A stretch of 64,000 nucleotides of DNA from Inia geoffrensis (Eukaryota; Chordata; Mammalia; Artiodactyla; Iniidae). The position numbers and the translations under genes were made by a program. The DNA lies in NCBI GenBank assembly GCA_036417435.1, contig CM070905.1, forward strand, positions 24,095,592 to 24,159,591, written 5' to 3'. A model generated the notes under the pieces. The model was not told the DNA's origin. It was given only the letters and a program-made list of their open reading frames with translations, and ran no database searches. Shown here piece by piece: positions 37,185-47,440 of this stretch (position 1 is its first letter; each line of letters opens with the position of its first letter).

Positions 37185-37345
37185 GGACGATGAGAGCTGG
37201 AACGAACTTTCTAGTCCATTCCCTTAATTTTAGAAATGAGGAAACCAAGGTTTAGAGCTGTCTTAATTTAAGATTTGGCACGTGTCTCATCAGTGGCAGA
37301 AAAGGAACTAGAACTCAGGCATCCCGATCTTCGTGCAGGTAACAA
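37185..37345 (-). mobile_element. MIR fragment
   Basis: Reverse-strand MIR: TTTTAGAAATGAGGAAACC and CAGTGGCAGAAAAGGAAC. Confidence 0.55.
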
Positions 37346-38360
37346 GCGGCTGACACAGCCTCGCCGGATCACTGGCTGCTTCCTCAACTCTGCTTTACCG
37401 CAGCAGTCTCTCTGTGGGAAACCACAAGAGAAAACACTCTCAACCCAGCGTTTTTTCCTTCTCTCCTCTCCAAGTTTAAGCCTTCCTCTTCTTTTTATTC
37501 CCTGGTGGCACCACTCCAAATCAAGGACGCAGTCAGAAGCAGGGGCTGTGAGGAGCAACAGACAGATGGCTAGACGACACTCGAGCGACAGGATTACAGG
37601 CTTCAGTGCCACTTCCAGTTCAAAAGGGCTGTGTGTGCTGCCACGGTCCCACAGCCCCCTTGGTCCACTTGATGGTTTCTATGATGCTCCCTTAGCCTAG
37701 CTGGCCTACAGAGGGCAAAGTACCCCTATCTAGAACTCCATGAGCTGCATGAAGCTTGGGCGATATCACTCACAAATATTTACCACGAGACCAACCCATT
37801 ACTAAGTACCGGTTTGATCCTACCCTTCCATCCACCTACACAACATTTGCTGGGCCTGGAGCTGAACAGATGGGTTCTGAGTTTGCCCACACCAGCCAGG
37901 CAGGCCCCTCTTCTGCCTGAGGGGGGAGGGGCAGCCATATACCAGGGCGCCATCCAGACCCTGGCCGGGGTCTCTCTGGAACCCTACCAGCTCAATGCCA
38001 GCTGTGGCAAGGAGAGAACTTTTCAACAGCGGGTGTTCAGTTCTCCTCCACAGATCCCTGTCAGGCTAGACTCACACCTGGGTATAAGATGGGTGTGTCC
38101 TGCTTGAAGCTGATGGTGTGCAAATGGGGCTTAGGTCAAGAAGGGAAAAAGAGCCCAGATGGAACTCAACCTCCATTTCTCTCTTTGATTAGTAATTGTG
38201 AGTCAAACAAGTTAAATAAAGGATCTATTTTCTCAGCCCCTCCTCTCCCACCCTTCATTCTAGTATATTCCATATACCCTTCCCTGAAATGTTTTATGCA
38301 GGCTGTCCCCCCACCTTGTCTCCGCCATTTACTCTATGCAGAGTGAACATACTGGACATC
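37346..38360. other. Non-coding stretch, nothing recognised
   Basis: Frames up to 141 codons overlap on both strands with no family features. Confidence 0.45.
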
Positions 38361-38580
38361 TTTGCGGCAGTGATGAAAACACTGGACTCAGGGTTTGAAG
38401 ACTGGATTGAGATGCTGCCTCTGTTGCCTTTTGGGTGTATGACCTTGAGCATGTTATTCGCCTGCCAGAGCTCACTACCTCCATCCATAAAATGGAGACA
38501 ACTATGGCAACTGTGTCACTGGGTAAAGACAGATTAAACAAGAACAGATCTATCCACCCATCCATCCATCCATCCTTGGT
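38361..38580 (+). mobile_element. MIR fragment followed by (CATC)n
   Basis: AACACTGGACTCAGGGTTTG, GTGTATGACCTTGAGC and CCATAAAATGGAGAC match MIR. A short CATC run at about 38,555-38,574 follows. Confidence 0.6.
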
Positions 38581-38704
38581 ATAGTGGAGAGCATACAGTA
38601 GACAAACATCCCAGCAAATGACTGTTGAAGTAAATGAACGAAACCTGAGTTCTTACTGACTGGGAGAAAACTCTGGAGAATCACTCTTACTGTCCAAGTT
38701 CCTA

Positions 38705-38780
38705 GACATCTGAGCTCTGCCAGGGTTCAAGGCCTGGCTCTACCACTTACTATGTGATCTTAGGTAACATATTAACTATT
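38705..38780 (+). mobile_element. MIR fragment
   Basis: GGCTCTACCACTTACTATGTG is the conserved MIR centre. Confidence 0.5.
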
Positions 38781-39619
38781 AATATTATTATTTGACTGCA
38801 AATACATAATAAAAAAGTTGGTAAATGACAGGGAATCCAAATTGCCTACAATGGAGCTGTTTCCATTCCATCCACGGACTTCAAAAATTCCCTGGCATAT
38901 TTAAGGAGGTTTCAGATTACTGGGCAGCATACAATATTGAGATAAGGGTGTGGCAAAATCCAGAGAGCTAAGAGATCCAGGCCAGGACCTCCTCTTCTTA
39001 AGCAATAGCCCACGTGCAGGTGGTGGGCAAGCAAGCTTGCCAAGGCAGAGGTGGGCGGGCACAAGGAAAAGAGCCTGGAGGTAGCCCTTGAAAAGAAGCA
39101 ACACTAAACCAGTGCCATATTCTACCAGCTGGCTTCCCAGGGCTTAGCCACAGCTGGCCCCCGCCGCACCAGGCAGAGAAAGAGGAGTCATTTTCCCCGG
39201 TGGGAAAACTCTGAACAAGTCCTGTTCTCGCTCCTACACTGGTCCATCAAACGCCCCGGGGTCGCCTCTCACCGGAAGTAGGGGCAGGATGCTACGCAGT
39301 TCTTCCCAGGGACTCCCAGAAACAAAGAAGAGCTCGTGGAGTTCATGGGGCAGAAGCTTGAAGACCCATTCCCTCCAATCTCTGGGCGCACGGAGGGGAA
39401 AGGGCGCGGGGCTGCGAGGAGTGAGAAGCCGCGGCTCCGGCTGCTTAATGAACGGGTTGTGCCCTGGCTGCTGGGAGTTCACCTCAATCCTTCCAGCTGC
39501 TTGTCGCGCTGTGCCAGGTTGTTACTCCCCTAGCTCCCCGCACTTGGTCTTCCCTTCCACTGTTTGCCTCACCTGCAACCCTCATTAAGAAAATTATCAA
39601 TGAAAGCCCTAGTTAAAGC
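38781..39619. other. Non-coding stretch upstream of the CpG island
   Basis: No repeat or gene recognised. GC content rises from about 39,100 toward the island. Confidence 0.45.
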
Positions 39620-39932
39620 CGACGACGGGTGAGGAAATTTGCGAGGGAAGGGGCAGGACGAACAGGCACATCTGCAGCAGGGCCCCGGCCGCCCCCGCGT
39701 CCCCCAGTGCAGCTCAGAACTCCGAGCGTGCAGCCCGGGCCGAGCGGCCGGTCGCCCCGTCCGCAGTCGCCGGGGGTGAGGATGACGCGGTCCGGGCGGG
39801 AGGCCCGCCAACTGCAGCAGCCCCGCCGAGGGCCGCCGCGCCTCCGGCTCCCCAGGCCCTGAGCCCAGCGCGCCCAGAGCCCGAGGGTGCCGGGTGCCCG
39901 GTGCCCGGGGCGGGGGCCGGTGCTGTCCCTCC

Positions 39933-40049
<117 letters not shown>

Positions 40050-40248
40050 CCGCGCCGCTCCAGCCTATCAGCGGCCACCCGGCGGCTCCCGGCGATCGGA
40101 CCAAAATAGCTGCGCACGCCTTCAACTTGCGCGCGGCCCCCCACTTGACGCTCACTCCTGTTCCCTCGCCCGGCCCGCTCCCAGCATCTAGAGGGGGCGG
40201 GGAGGAAGCGGCCAGGGAAGGGGGTGGGGCTGGGGGAGAGAGGAAGAA

Positions 40249-40356
40249 GGAAGGAAGGAAGGAAGGAAGGAAGGAAGGAAGGAAGGAAGGAAGGAAAGGA
40301 GGAAAGGAGGGAGGAAGGAAGGGAGGGAGGAAGGAAAGGAAGGAGGGAGGGAGGAA
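40249..40356 (+). repeat. (GGAA)n microsatellite with GGAGG-rich imperfect tail
   Basis: About 11-12 perfect GGAA units (40,249-40,295) continue as an imperfect purine tract (GGAAA, GGAGG, GGAAGG) to about 40,356. GGAA is the core bound by ETS-family factors, so the tract could act as a multi-site ETS element next to the promoter. Confidence 0.9.
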
Positions 40357-40539
40357 GTCGCACGGAGGCGCACGGCTCGGGGCGGCGCGGCGCTGGAAGG
40401 CGCCGGCGTTAACCCCTCGAGGGCAGGCAGCGGAGGGGGAGCGGTGTTAATACATAAGAGCACTGCATCACGCTAATCTTCTCTCCTCAGAACAGTATGC
40501 GTCAGCAGTACATTCACGTTCTGACTGAAGGACAAAAGG

Positions 40540-40625
40540 ATGCGAGAGCAGTCTGCGTGGCTGCTGCCTGCAACACCGCGAGCCCGGCGCGAGGAGGAGA
40601 CGGTGGGCGCCGTGCACAGGGGCCC

Positions 40626-40662
<37 letters not shown>

Positions 40663-41097
40663 GCCGCCGCTGCTAGCGAGTGGGGACCATGTTCCCGGGC
40701 TCCGGAGCGTTCCCCGCAGCCGCGACCCCCGCTGCTCACGCCGCCGCCAGCGCCGGGGCCGCTGCAGCAGTCCGCGGGCAGCGCAGCCGCTGAAGACGCC
40801 GGGGGCCGGAGCCCTGAACTCGCTCCCTCTGCACAAAGCCAGATCCGGCGGCACGCCGGGGGCCCGGCTGCGGCGGGCGATTCCGCGCCTCCGGGGGCTG
40901 CAGCCGCCCCCGGACTCCCCGAAGGGGCCTGCGGTGCGGGGCGACCCGGCCGCCGCGCGCTCCTCTGGACGGCAGACCAGGTCCCGGCGCTGCCTCCACG
41001 CCGCTGCCCCTCGGGGGGCTGGACGGATTACTGCTCCTCGCACCAGCAGCCGGCGGACTGGGAAACTGAGCGCAGTTTTTGTCTTTTTAACCCTTAA
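40540..41097 (+). other. Long ATG-initiated open frame (185 codons) in the LRRC4 leader or promoter
   Basis: ATG with A at -3 in the CpG-rich region. The translation starts MREQSAW, has an Ala run from the CTG repeat and is then rich in Pro, Gly, Arg and Ala. I recognise no domain. Long frames are common by chance in stop-poor GC-rich DNA, and overlapping frames of similar length occur on both strands here. I list it as a possible long uORF, not as a gene. Confidence 0.15.
40628..40657 (+). repeat. (CTG)10 tract
   Basis: Ten perfect CTG units followed by TTG and (CCG)3. It is the reverse complement in kind of the CAG tract 0.6 kb upstream and encodes the alanine run in the 185-codon frame at 40,540. 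Confidence 0.9.
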
Positions 41098-41731
41098 GAG
41101 AAGAGACGAGGAGAGAAGGGGGTGTGTGTCGGAGGGCGGGCGGGAGCAAGGGGGGGGGGGGCGAAAGACCGGCGAACACCTCCTCTTAACTCTCGCAGCA
41201 CCGCGAGCGAACGACTGCATCAGCTGCCTCGGGCCGGGAGCGGCCGACACAAGGAGAGGGGCCAGCGCGGCGGCAGCTCCGGCAGCGAGCGCGGCCTGGG
41301 AGGCTGCGGGGCGCCTCCTCACTCCCCGCCGGGTGGCAGCCCCGGAGCGGGCGGGGGGCGCCGGAGGCACACTCCGGCGATGAAGCGGCTTCCCCCTCGG
41401 CTGGTGCGAGCCGGGGCCAGGGTCCAAGGACAAAGCCGGGAAGCGCTGGTGGCGCCCCGCCTCGGGCTGAGGGGGGGGCATGCACCTGCATAGCCCGCCG
41501 GGCTTCGGCTCTCGCGGCGCGCCTCAACTCCGCGGCTCCGCTAGCCGGCTCCGGATTTACTAGAAGCCATTTTGTCTCCCCCACCCCTCCCCTCCCCTCT
41601 GCCCTCCCCGCCCCCTCTACTTCCCCCTTTTGTTAATTAAAACTAAGAAGTGAGAATGGGAACGAGGTGGCCAGCTCCGGCGGCGAACGCTTAAGGACAC
41701 CGCGCCAGTTCTTCCCTTCCTTCCTTCCGAG

Positions 41732-41913
41732 GTAGGTGAGAGCGAAGGACTGGGTGGGGATGGTCGCAAAGGGGGAGGGAAAGTCCCAGCTTTCCGAGGG
41801 CTGGCCTCGAGGGGGGGCTGGTAGACGAGGGGCCACTCTTTAGTTTGGCATGATTTTTTTCCGGCCGATCTGCTCCGTCTCTCTAATCGCCCCCTCCCCA
41901 CCTCCTTCTCCAG
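41732..41913 (+). other. LRRC4: Predicted short intron in the LRRC4 5' UTR
   Basis: A donor of the form GAG|GTAGGT lies at 41,731/41,732, with a second, slightly stronger TAG|GTGAGA four bases on (41,736). A strong acceptor follows: a long C/T tract ending in CAG at 41,911-41,913. LRRC4 is known to carry its whole coding region in the last exon, so a 5' UTR intron just upstream is expected. This 178-182 bp intron is my best reading, but an upstream donor for the same acceptor is possible. Confidence 0.5.
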
Positions 41914-41952
41914 ATGGAAAGAGGAGCTCCTAGCTCACTTAAGCCGGGGTAG
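41914..41952 (+). other. Upstream ORF 1, 12 codons, in the LRRC4 5' leader
   Basis: An ATG directly follows the predicted splice acceptor and opens a 12-codon frame closed by TAG at 41,950. It ends 61 bases before the LRRC4 ATG. Splicing would place this ATG at the first base of exon 2. Confidence 0.5.
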
Positions 41953-41987
41953 GGCTGGTTCTCCTTTCCGAGCCAAAATCCCAGGCG

Positions 41988-42017
41988 ATGGTGAATTATG
42001 AACGTGCCACACCATGA
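41988..42017 (+). other. Upstream ORF 2, 9 codons, stop overlapping the LRRC4 ATG
   Basis: The ATG at 41,988 has a strong initiation context (G at -3, G at +4). Nine codons later its TGA (42,015-42,017) overlaps the LRRC4 ATG in the arrangement ATGA. Overlapping stop/start pairs can allow termination-reinitiation, so this short frame may tune LRRC4 translation. Confidence 0.5.
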
Positions 42018-42171
42018 AGCTCTTGTGGCAGGTAACTGTGCACCACACCTGGAATGCCGTCCTGCTCCCCGTCGTCTACCTCACGGCGCAAGTGTGGATT
42101 CTGTGTGCAGCCATCGCTGCTGCCGCCTCCGCCGGGCCCCAGAACTGCCCGTCTGTCTGCTCGTGCAGTAA
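41998..42171 (+). other. Overlapping upstream ORF 3, 57 codons, out of frame with LRRC4
   Basis: The ATG at 41,998 (A at -3) opens a 57-codon frame that runs across the LRRC4 start in a different frame and stops with TAA at 42,169-42,171. Ribosomes starting here would miss the main ATG. The peptide resembles no family I know. Any role would be regulatory. Confidence 0.4.
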
Positions 42172-43972
42172 CCAGTTCAGCAAGGTGGTGTGCACCCGCC
42201 GGGGCCTCTCCGAGGTCCCTCAGGGTATTCCTTCCAACACCCGGTACCTCAACCTCATGGAAAACAACATCCAGATGATCCAGGCTGACACCTTCCGCCA
42301 CCTCCACCACCTGGAGGTCCTGCAGCTGGGCAGGAACTCCATCCGGCAGATCGAGGTGGGGGCCTTCAACGGCCTGGCCAGCCTCAACACCCTGGAGCTG
42401 TTTGACAACTGGCTGACAGTCATCCCGAGCGGGGCCTTTGAATACCTGTCCAAGCTGCGGGAGCTCTGGCTGCGCAACAACCCCATAGAAAGCATCCCCT
42501 CTTACGCCTTCAACCGGGTGCCCTCCCTCATGCGCTTGGACTTGGGGGAGCTCAAGAAGCTAGAGTACATCTCTGAGGGGGCTTTTGAGGGACTGTTCAA
42601 CCTCAAGTACCTGAACTTGGGCATGTGCAACATTAAAGATATGCCCAACCTCACCCCCCTGGTGGGGCTGGAGGAGCTGGAGATGTCAGGAAACCACTTC
42701 CCTGAGATCAGGCCTGGCTCCTTCCATGGCCTGAGCTCCCTCAAGAAGCTGTGGGTCATGAACTCACAGGTCAGCTTGATTGAGCGGAATGCTTTTGATG
42801 GGCTGGCCTCCCTGGTGGAACTCAACTTGGCCCACAATAACCTCTCTTCTTTGCCCCATGACCTCTTCACCCCACTGAGGTACCTGGTGGAGCTGCACCT
42901 ACACCACAATCCTTGGAACTGTGATTGTGACATTCTGTGGCTAGCCTGGTGGCTTCGAGAGTACATACCCACCAATTCCACCTGCTGTGGCCGCTGTCAT
43001 GCTCCCTTGCACATGCGAGGCCGCTACCTGGTGGAGGTGGACCAGGCCTCCTTCCAGTGCTCTGCCCCCTTCATCATGGATGCACCTCGGGACCTCAATA
43101 TCTCTGAGGGTCGGATGGCAGAACTTAAGTGTCGGACTCCCCCCATGTCCTCCGTGAAGTGGCTGCTGCCCAATGGGACAGTGCTCAGCCACGCCTCCCG
43201 CCACCCACGGATCTCTGTCCTCAACGATGGCACCTTGAACTTCTCCCATGTGCTGCTCTCAGACACTGGGGTATACACATGCATGGTGACCAACGTGGCG
43301 GGCAACTCCAATGCCTCGGCCTACCTCAACGTGAGCACGGCCGAGCTCAACACCTCCAACTACAGCTTCTTCACGACTGTCACAGTGGAGACCACTGAGA
43401 TCTCGCCTGAGGATACAACACGGAAGTACAAGCCCGTCCCTACTACGTCCACTGGTTACCAGCCGGCATATACCACCTCTACCACGGTGCTCATTCAGAC
43501 CACCCGTGTGCCCAAGCAGGTGGCGGTAACCGCGACGGACACCAATGATAAGATGCAGACCAGCCTGGATGAAGTCATGAAGACCACCAAGATCATCATT
43601 GGCTGCTTCGTGGCAGTGACTCTGCTAGCTGCTGCCATGTTGATTGTCTTCTATAAACTTCGCAAGCGGCACCAGCAGAGGAGTACAGTCACAGCTGCCC
43701 GGACTGTTGAGATTATCCAGGTGGATGAAGACATCCCAGCGGCGGCATCTGCAGCAGCAACAGCAGCTCCATCCGGTGTATCAGGTGAGGGGGCAGTCGT
43801 GCTGCCCACAATTCATGACCATATTAACTACAACACCTACAAACCAGCACATGGGGCCCACTGGACAGAAAACAGTCTGGGGAACTCTCTGCACCCCACA
43901 GTCACTACTATCTCTGAACCTTATATCATTCAGACCCATACCAAGGACAAGGTACAGGAAACTCAAATATGA
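42014..43972 (+). CDS. LRRC4: LRRC4 / netrin-G ligand 2 (NGL-2), synaptic adhesion protein
   Basis: Complete 652-residue frame in a single exon. The protein is a type I membrane protein of the postsynaptic side of excitatory synapses; the family binds netrin-G2 outside the cell and PSD-95 inside. Visible order: signal peptide (about residues 1-40, ending in an Ala-rich stretch); LRRNT cysteines 45, 49, 51 and 60; about nine leucine-rich repeats (about 75-290); LRRCT with NPWNCDC at 299-305 and further cysteines at 324, 325, 328 and 349; an Ig C2 domain with C373, W383 and C423 in DTGVYTC; a Thr/Ser-rich stalk (about 440-520); one transmembrane helix (about 526-547) followed by KLRKR; and C-terminal ETQI, a class I PDZ ligand. 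N-glycosylation sequons include N276, N321, N362, N387 and N409. The ATG has A at -3. As I remember it, the human protein is 653 residues, one His longer near residue 11. LRRC4B and LRRC4C are paralogues, but the near-identity points to LRRC4. Confidence 0.98.
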   Translation: MKLLWQVTVHHTWNAVLLPVVYLTAQVWILCAAIAAAASAGPQNCPSVCSCSNQFSKVVCTRRGLSEVPQGIPSNTRYLNLMENNIQMIQADTFRHLHHLEVLQLGRNSIRQIEVGAFNGLASLNTLELFDNWLTVIPSGAFEYLSKLRELWLRNNPIESIPSYAFNRVPSLMRLDLGELKKLEYISEGAFEGLFNLKYLNLGMCNIKDMPNLTPLVGLEELEMSGNHFPEIRPGSFHGLSSLKKLWVMNSQVSLIERNAFDGLASLVELNLAHNNLSSLPHDLFTPLRYLVELHLHHNPWNCDCDILWLAWWLREYIPTNSTCCGRCHAPLHMRGRYLVEVDQASFQCSAPFIMDAPRDLNISEGRMAELKCRTPPMSSVKWLLPNGTVLSHASRHPRISVLNDGTLNFSHVLLSDTGVYTCMVTNVAGNSNASAYLNVSTAELNTSNYSFFTTVTVETTEISPEDTTRKYKPVPTTSTGYQPAYTTSTTVLIQTTRVPKQVAVTATDTNDKMQTSLDEVMKTTKIIIGCFVAVTLLAAAMLIVFYKLRKRHQQRSTVTAARTVEIIQVDEDIPAAASAAATAAPSGVSGEGAVVLPTIHDHINYNTYKPAHGAHWTENSLGNSLHPTVTTISEPYIIQTHTKDKVQETQI

Positions 43973-45605
43973 CTCCCAACCCCCAAACTTATAAAATGCA
44001 ATAGAATGCACACACACACAAAAGACAGCAACTTTTGTACAGAGTGGGGAGAGACTTTTTCTTGTATATGCTTATATATTAAATCTATGGGCTGGTAAAA
44101 GAAACAGATTATATTAAAATTTAAAAAGAAAAATCAAAACAAAACTATTTTCTAACTTGTAAGTTCTATTTAAAGGGAGGGTGTGGGGGACCTTGGGAAT
44201 GTTGTGGGATAGAAGCCACAAGTCAGTCTGCTGTGCTGCCAGGAGAGATTTCTGGTATAGGGTTGAAACTGCTAAGATAAAACAAACTAGAACACCAACC
44301 AGTATCCCTCAAGATTTAGGGTGTGGGCTGCTGAGGGGTGGAGGGTAGACTGAACTGTCATTTTTTAGAAGATGCTTCATAGGACACAGGAATATCCATT
44401 TTTCTAGACATCTTTCTTAGGCTGAGAGCTGTCTTTGCAGATTTATCTTATTTAAACAAAGAATACAAACAAACGAAAAAAAGCACCAAGAATTTGTGCT
44501 GTGCTTAAAATGTTGAGAGGCAATAATTTTTTCTTCAGAGGCCAAGGGAAAGACAGACCTGTAAAATGTATTTTAAACAGGAAAACCACCAAAATTCAAC
44601 TGAAACCTTAAGGGACTGAGTATGTGCATCCCTGTGCACAAGTCTTCTTGGTTTGTGCAGTGGGACACAGCGTGACCTGCCTGACAGAGGGCTTCGGGAA
44701 GGAGCAGAGAAGGAAGGGAGCTGGCGTAGCTGTCAGTCAAACGCTTTCACATTGCACCAGATTCCTGCAGTTGGGCTTAACCCACTCTGTGCAAGGCGTG
44801 TGTCTATTCAGGGCTTCCCAGGAGAAGGAGGTGGCCCCTTGGGGGGGCAGGGGGGCGTGGTACCAAAGGGGGATGGGAAGGGAGAGCAGAGGCAGAGAGA
44901 AGGTATTCGCAGGAGGCCATAACTCAGCATTGTGCCATGTCCACCTGTTGTTCCCGGTATCTGACAAATGATTGTAGACAGTGATGCATTTGATGATTTT
45001 TTTTTTTTTTTTAAGGATTGGTTTAAGGTGGAGAAGGGGGGAGAGGCTGGGAGTGGGAAGCTTGGGGGAGTGGAAGCTTTTCTCATGCTTGTGATTTGGT
45101 GACTATTCTAAATGCTGATTCATTAGGGATTATTACTGCTGATGTCAACTGGTTGTGGTGATGGGGAAGGGGCAGGACATGAGTAGAGAAGAAAGAGGAG
45201 AGACAAAAAGAGCACAGGCTCACTGAAAGTGATGAAGCTTTTCCTCACCAGGATGGTTCACAAAAAAGATGTGAAATCCACAGTTAAAACAAAGTGATAC
45301 ACACAGAATGAGTGTGGCATGGAGTCCTGTTGAATGTAGCACAAAGGGGGGAAATGCTTCCCTCTCCCAGGGCTACCTCAGGAGGAGGGGGAAGAGAAAG
45401 GGCGGGTGTGGGTGGGGAAGGCAGAGATCTCTGTTATTCTGGTCCATTTAATGATGTAACTTCTTTCATTTATTATTTTAGCTTTAAAAGGAAATAAAGG
45501 GTTCAGATTTGAAAGGGGGTGGGGTGTGGGGGGGAAATGCCACTGATTGTAACGTGAGAAAAGTGTATTTTTGTATTTTAATAAATATTGTTCAATTTTT
45601 AATTC
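43973..45605 (+). other. LRRC4: LRRC4 3' UTR
   Basis: About 1.6 kb of AT-leaning sequence follows the TGA stop and ends at a canonical AATAAA. It includes a CA-rich stretch just after the stop, long A-rich segments near 44,100-44,150 and a T run at 44,999-45,012. No interspersed repeat is recognisable in it, as expected of a conserved neuronal 3' UTR. The exact cleavage point is inferred. Confidence 0.7.
45580..45585 (+). promoter_or_regulatory. LRRC4: Main LRRC4 poly(A) signal (AATAAA)
   Basis: Canonical hexamer in a T-rich context with cleavage expected about 15-25 bases on. Other AATAAA hexamers at about 45,493 and 45,773 could give slightly shorter or longer messages. Confidence 0.65.
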
Positions 45606-47235
45606 AGTGTCCCCAAAGGGTTAAATTGAGTAAGACCCTGAACCTATAGCTTCTTATAAGCACTGACCAAATAATTTCTATTTAAAGAAAAAAAAGGGGA
45701 GGGGAGGACAGTCTTCCATTTCTTTAAAGTATGGGAACACACTAAAGCTGTCAACCACTTTTCCTTAGCTTAAATAAAAGCACCCCGATACTAGTGCACC
45801 GTTCACAAGCTAAGTGTGTTAGTCCCTGGCTCTGTTGGGGGGTAGAACCGAATTCCCTGTGCCCTGGAAAAGCGGGGGAAATGGGTCAGCCTCAGCTCCT
45901 GGGACCCGGCCAGGAGTTAAACGCCACCTCAGCAGAAGCTGCTGGTCAGGCAGCACCAGCTCTACACGGGGACCCCGGGGGACCTGGATTTAAGAGCACT
46001 GCAATAATGTTATTGTGCTTAAAGATCCCATAGGCAGTGTTGCTTCTGTCCTCTGGGTGCTGAATAGTCAGTCAAACGTGTCTTGGTGGTGGTGGGTATT
46101 GGTCTCCTGATGTGTAGCCGAGGGACGTGGTCCAGGCAGGCTGCCCGAACTGGGACCCTGCGTCTCTTCAGCACTAGTATTTATACGAGTGCAGGGAATC
46201 GGGACTGAGTGGGTGTGATCTCCCTGGCGCTGAACACAGAGAGAGGCAGGCAGCACTTTGCAGCAGTTGGCTAAGAAAGGGCCAATTCTTAATTCTCCTC
46301 TGTGTGTTTGTGTATTTCACATACACAAAATTTCTGGGTGTCAGTGTTTGTGGCAGTGTGTATGCATGGGCTCACACTTTTAGAAACTGCCATTCATGTC
46401 TCTAGGCTACAATGATATGTTCCCTCCGCCTGTCCTTTAGTACCCTACCCCCAATAAAAAGAGAGAAAACTGCAGCCGAGAAAAGGGTGGGACTTGGCGA
46501 GGACCAGTTGAAAAATGCAAGAAGTCACCCCCTTTCCTAGTGCCATAAGACACGGCTCAGGCTGTTTAGAACAGCTTCTTGGGTACACATTCAGAGGCAA
46601 CTGTGAAGGAAGGAGCTGCTTCAGAAATAAGAGGATGTGGAGCCCATTTTCTTACACCCCTCCTCTTTTTGACAGCTATCTGGGTGGCCAGGGAACTATG
46701 CAGTAGCTGTGGAATGACAAAGGCTCTAGGGCTGAACAAAGATCTGAGGGGAGAGGTGAAGAAATGGGCCTAAAACATTCCTGGGGAAGAGTCCTGTGAA
46801 CAAATGCACTTGTCCTGGGGGTGGGGCATATTCAGGTCTTGGAATCTGAGGGAGAAGTGCTTTCCAGAAGGAACCTCGAAGGAGGTTCCTGGGGGAGGCA
46901 GAATACGGTTCCTGGGTATGAGTGTCCTTAGAGCTGCAAGGGGAGTTCCTTTCCCCACTGGGCCTACTCCCTGACCTGGGCACCGGTTCAGCATTTAGAG
47001 CGGCAACTCTCCTCCGCCGTGATGTCGGGTACACCCTCCTTTGTAGCAGGCACTTGGGACAACTTTTCAGAGAGGAGTCCCATGAGCACCGGAAGTGCAG
47101 CCTTTAATGCTGGGCGGGTGACTCAGCCTAGGCCTGGCCAAGCTGTAGGGTTTGTTACCTGAGAATGGAACATGGGTTGGCAGCTCTTCGGGAGGGGAGT
47201 CATAGCAACACGTTACAGGGAAAAGACTGCCGCTG
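45606..47235. other. Non-coding stretch downstream of LRRC4
   Basis: Unique-looking. Extra AATAAA hexamers at about 45,773 and 46,453 could serve longer LRRC4 messages. No gene recognised. Confidence 0.45.
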
Positions 47236-47284
47236 ATTATATGGAGTTAGAGACTTTTCATTACAGAATTTTTTAAAGGCCGTG

Positions 47285-47440
47285 AAAAACCATGTAGTCT
47301 AATCCCTTCACATTTTACAGTCAAGGAAACCGAGCCCCAGAGAAACTGAAAGATACAGTCCAAGGTCACACTGCTAATTAGAGGAAGAGGTGGGACTGAA
47401 ACCCAGGTCTCTTGACTACCCAAACCAATGTGCTTTCTCA
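47285..47440 (-). mobile_element. MIR fragment
   Basis: Reverse-strand MIR: CATTTTACAGTCAAGGAAACC, CCAAGGTCACACTGCTAATT, GGGACTGAAACCCAGGTCTC. Confidence 0.8.

Noticed and set aside
1..39600. miRNA gene known from the SND1 locus (mir-593)
   Set aside because: I looked for its characteristic hairpin sequence and did not find it. In human it lies about 50 kb from LRRC4, probably outside the window.
40468..41481. 337-codon - strand frame over the LRRC4 CpG island
   Set aside because: Low-complexity Pro/Arg/Ser/Ala composition expected from GC-rich DNA; no family features and antisense to the LRRC4 leader.
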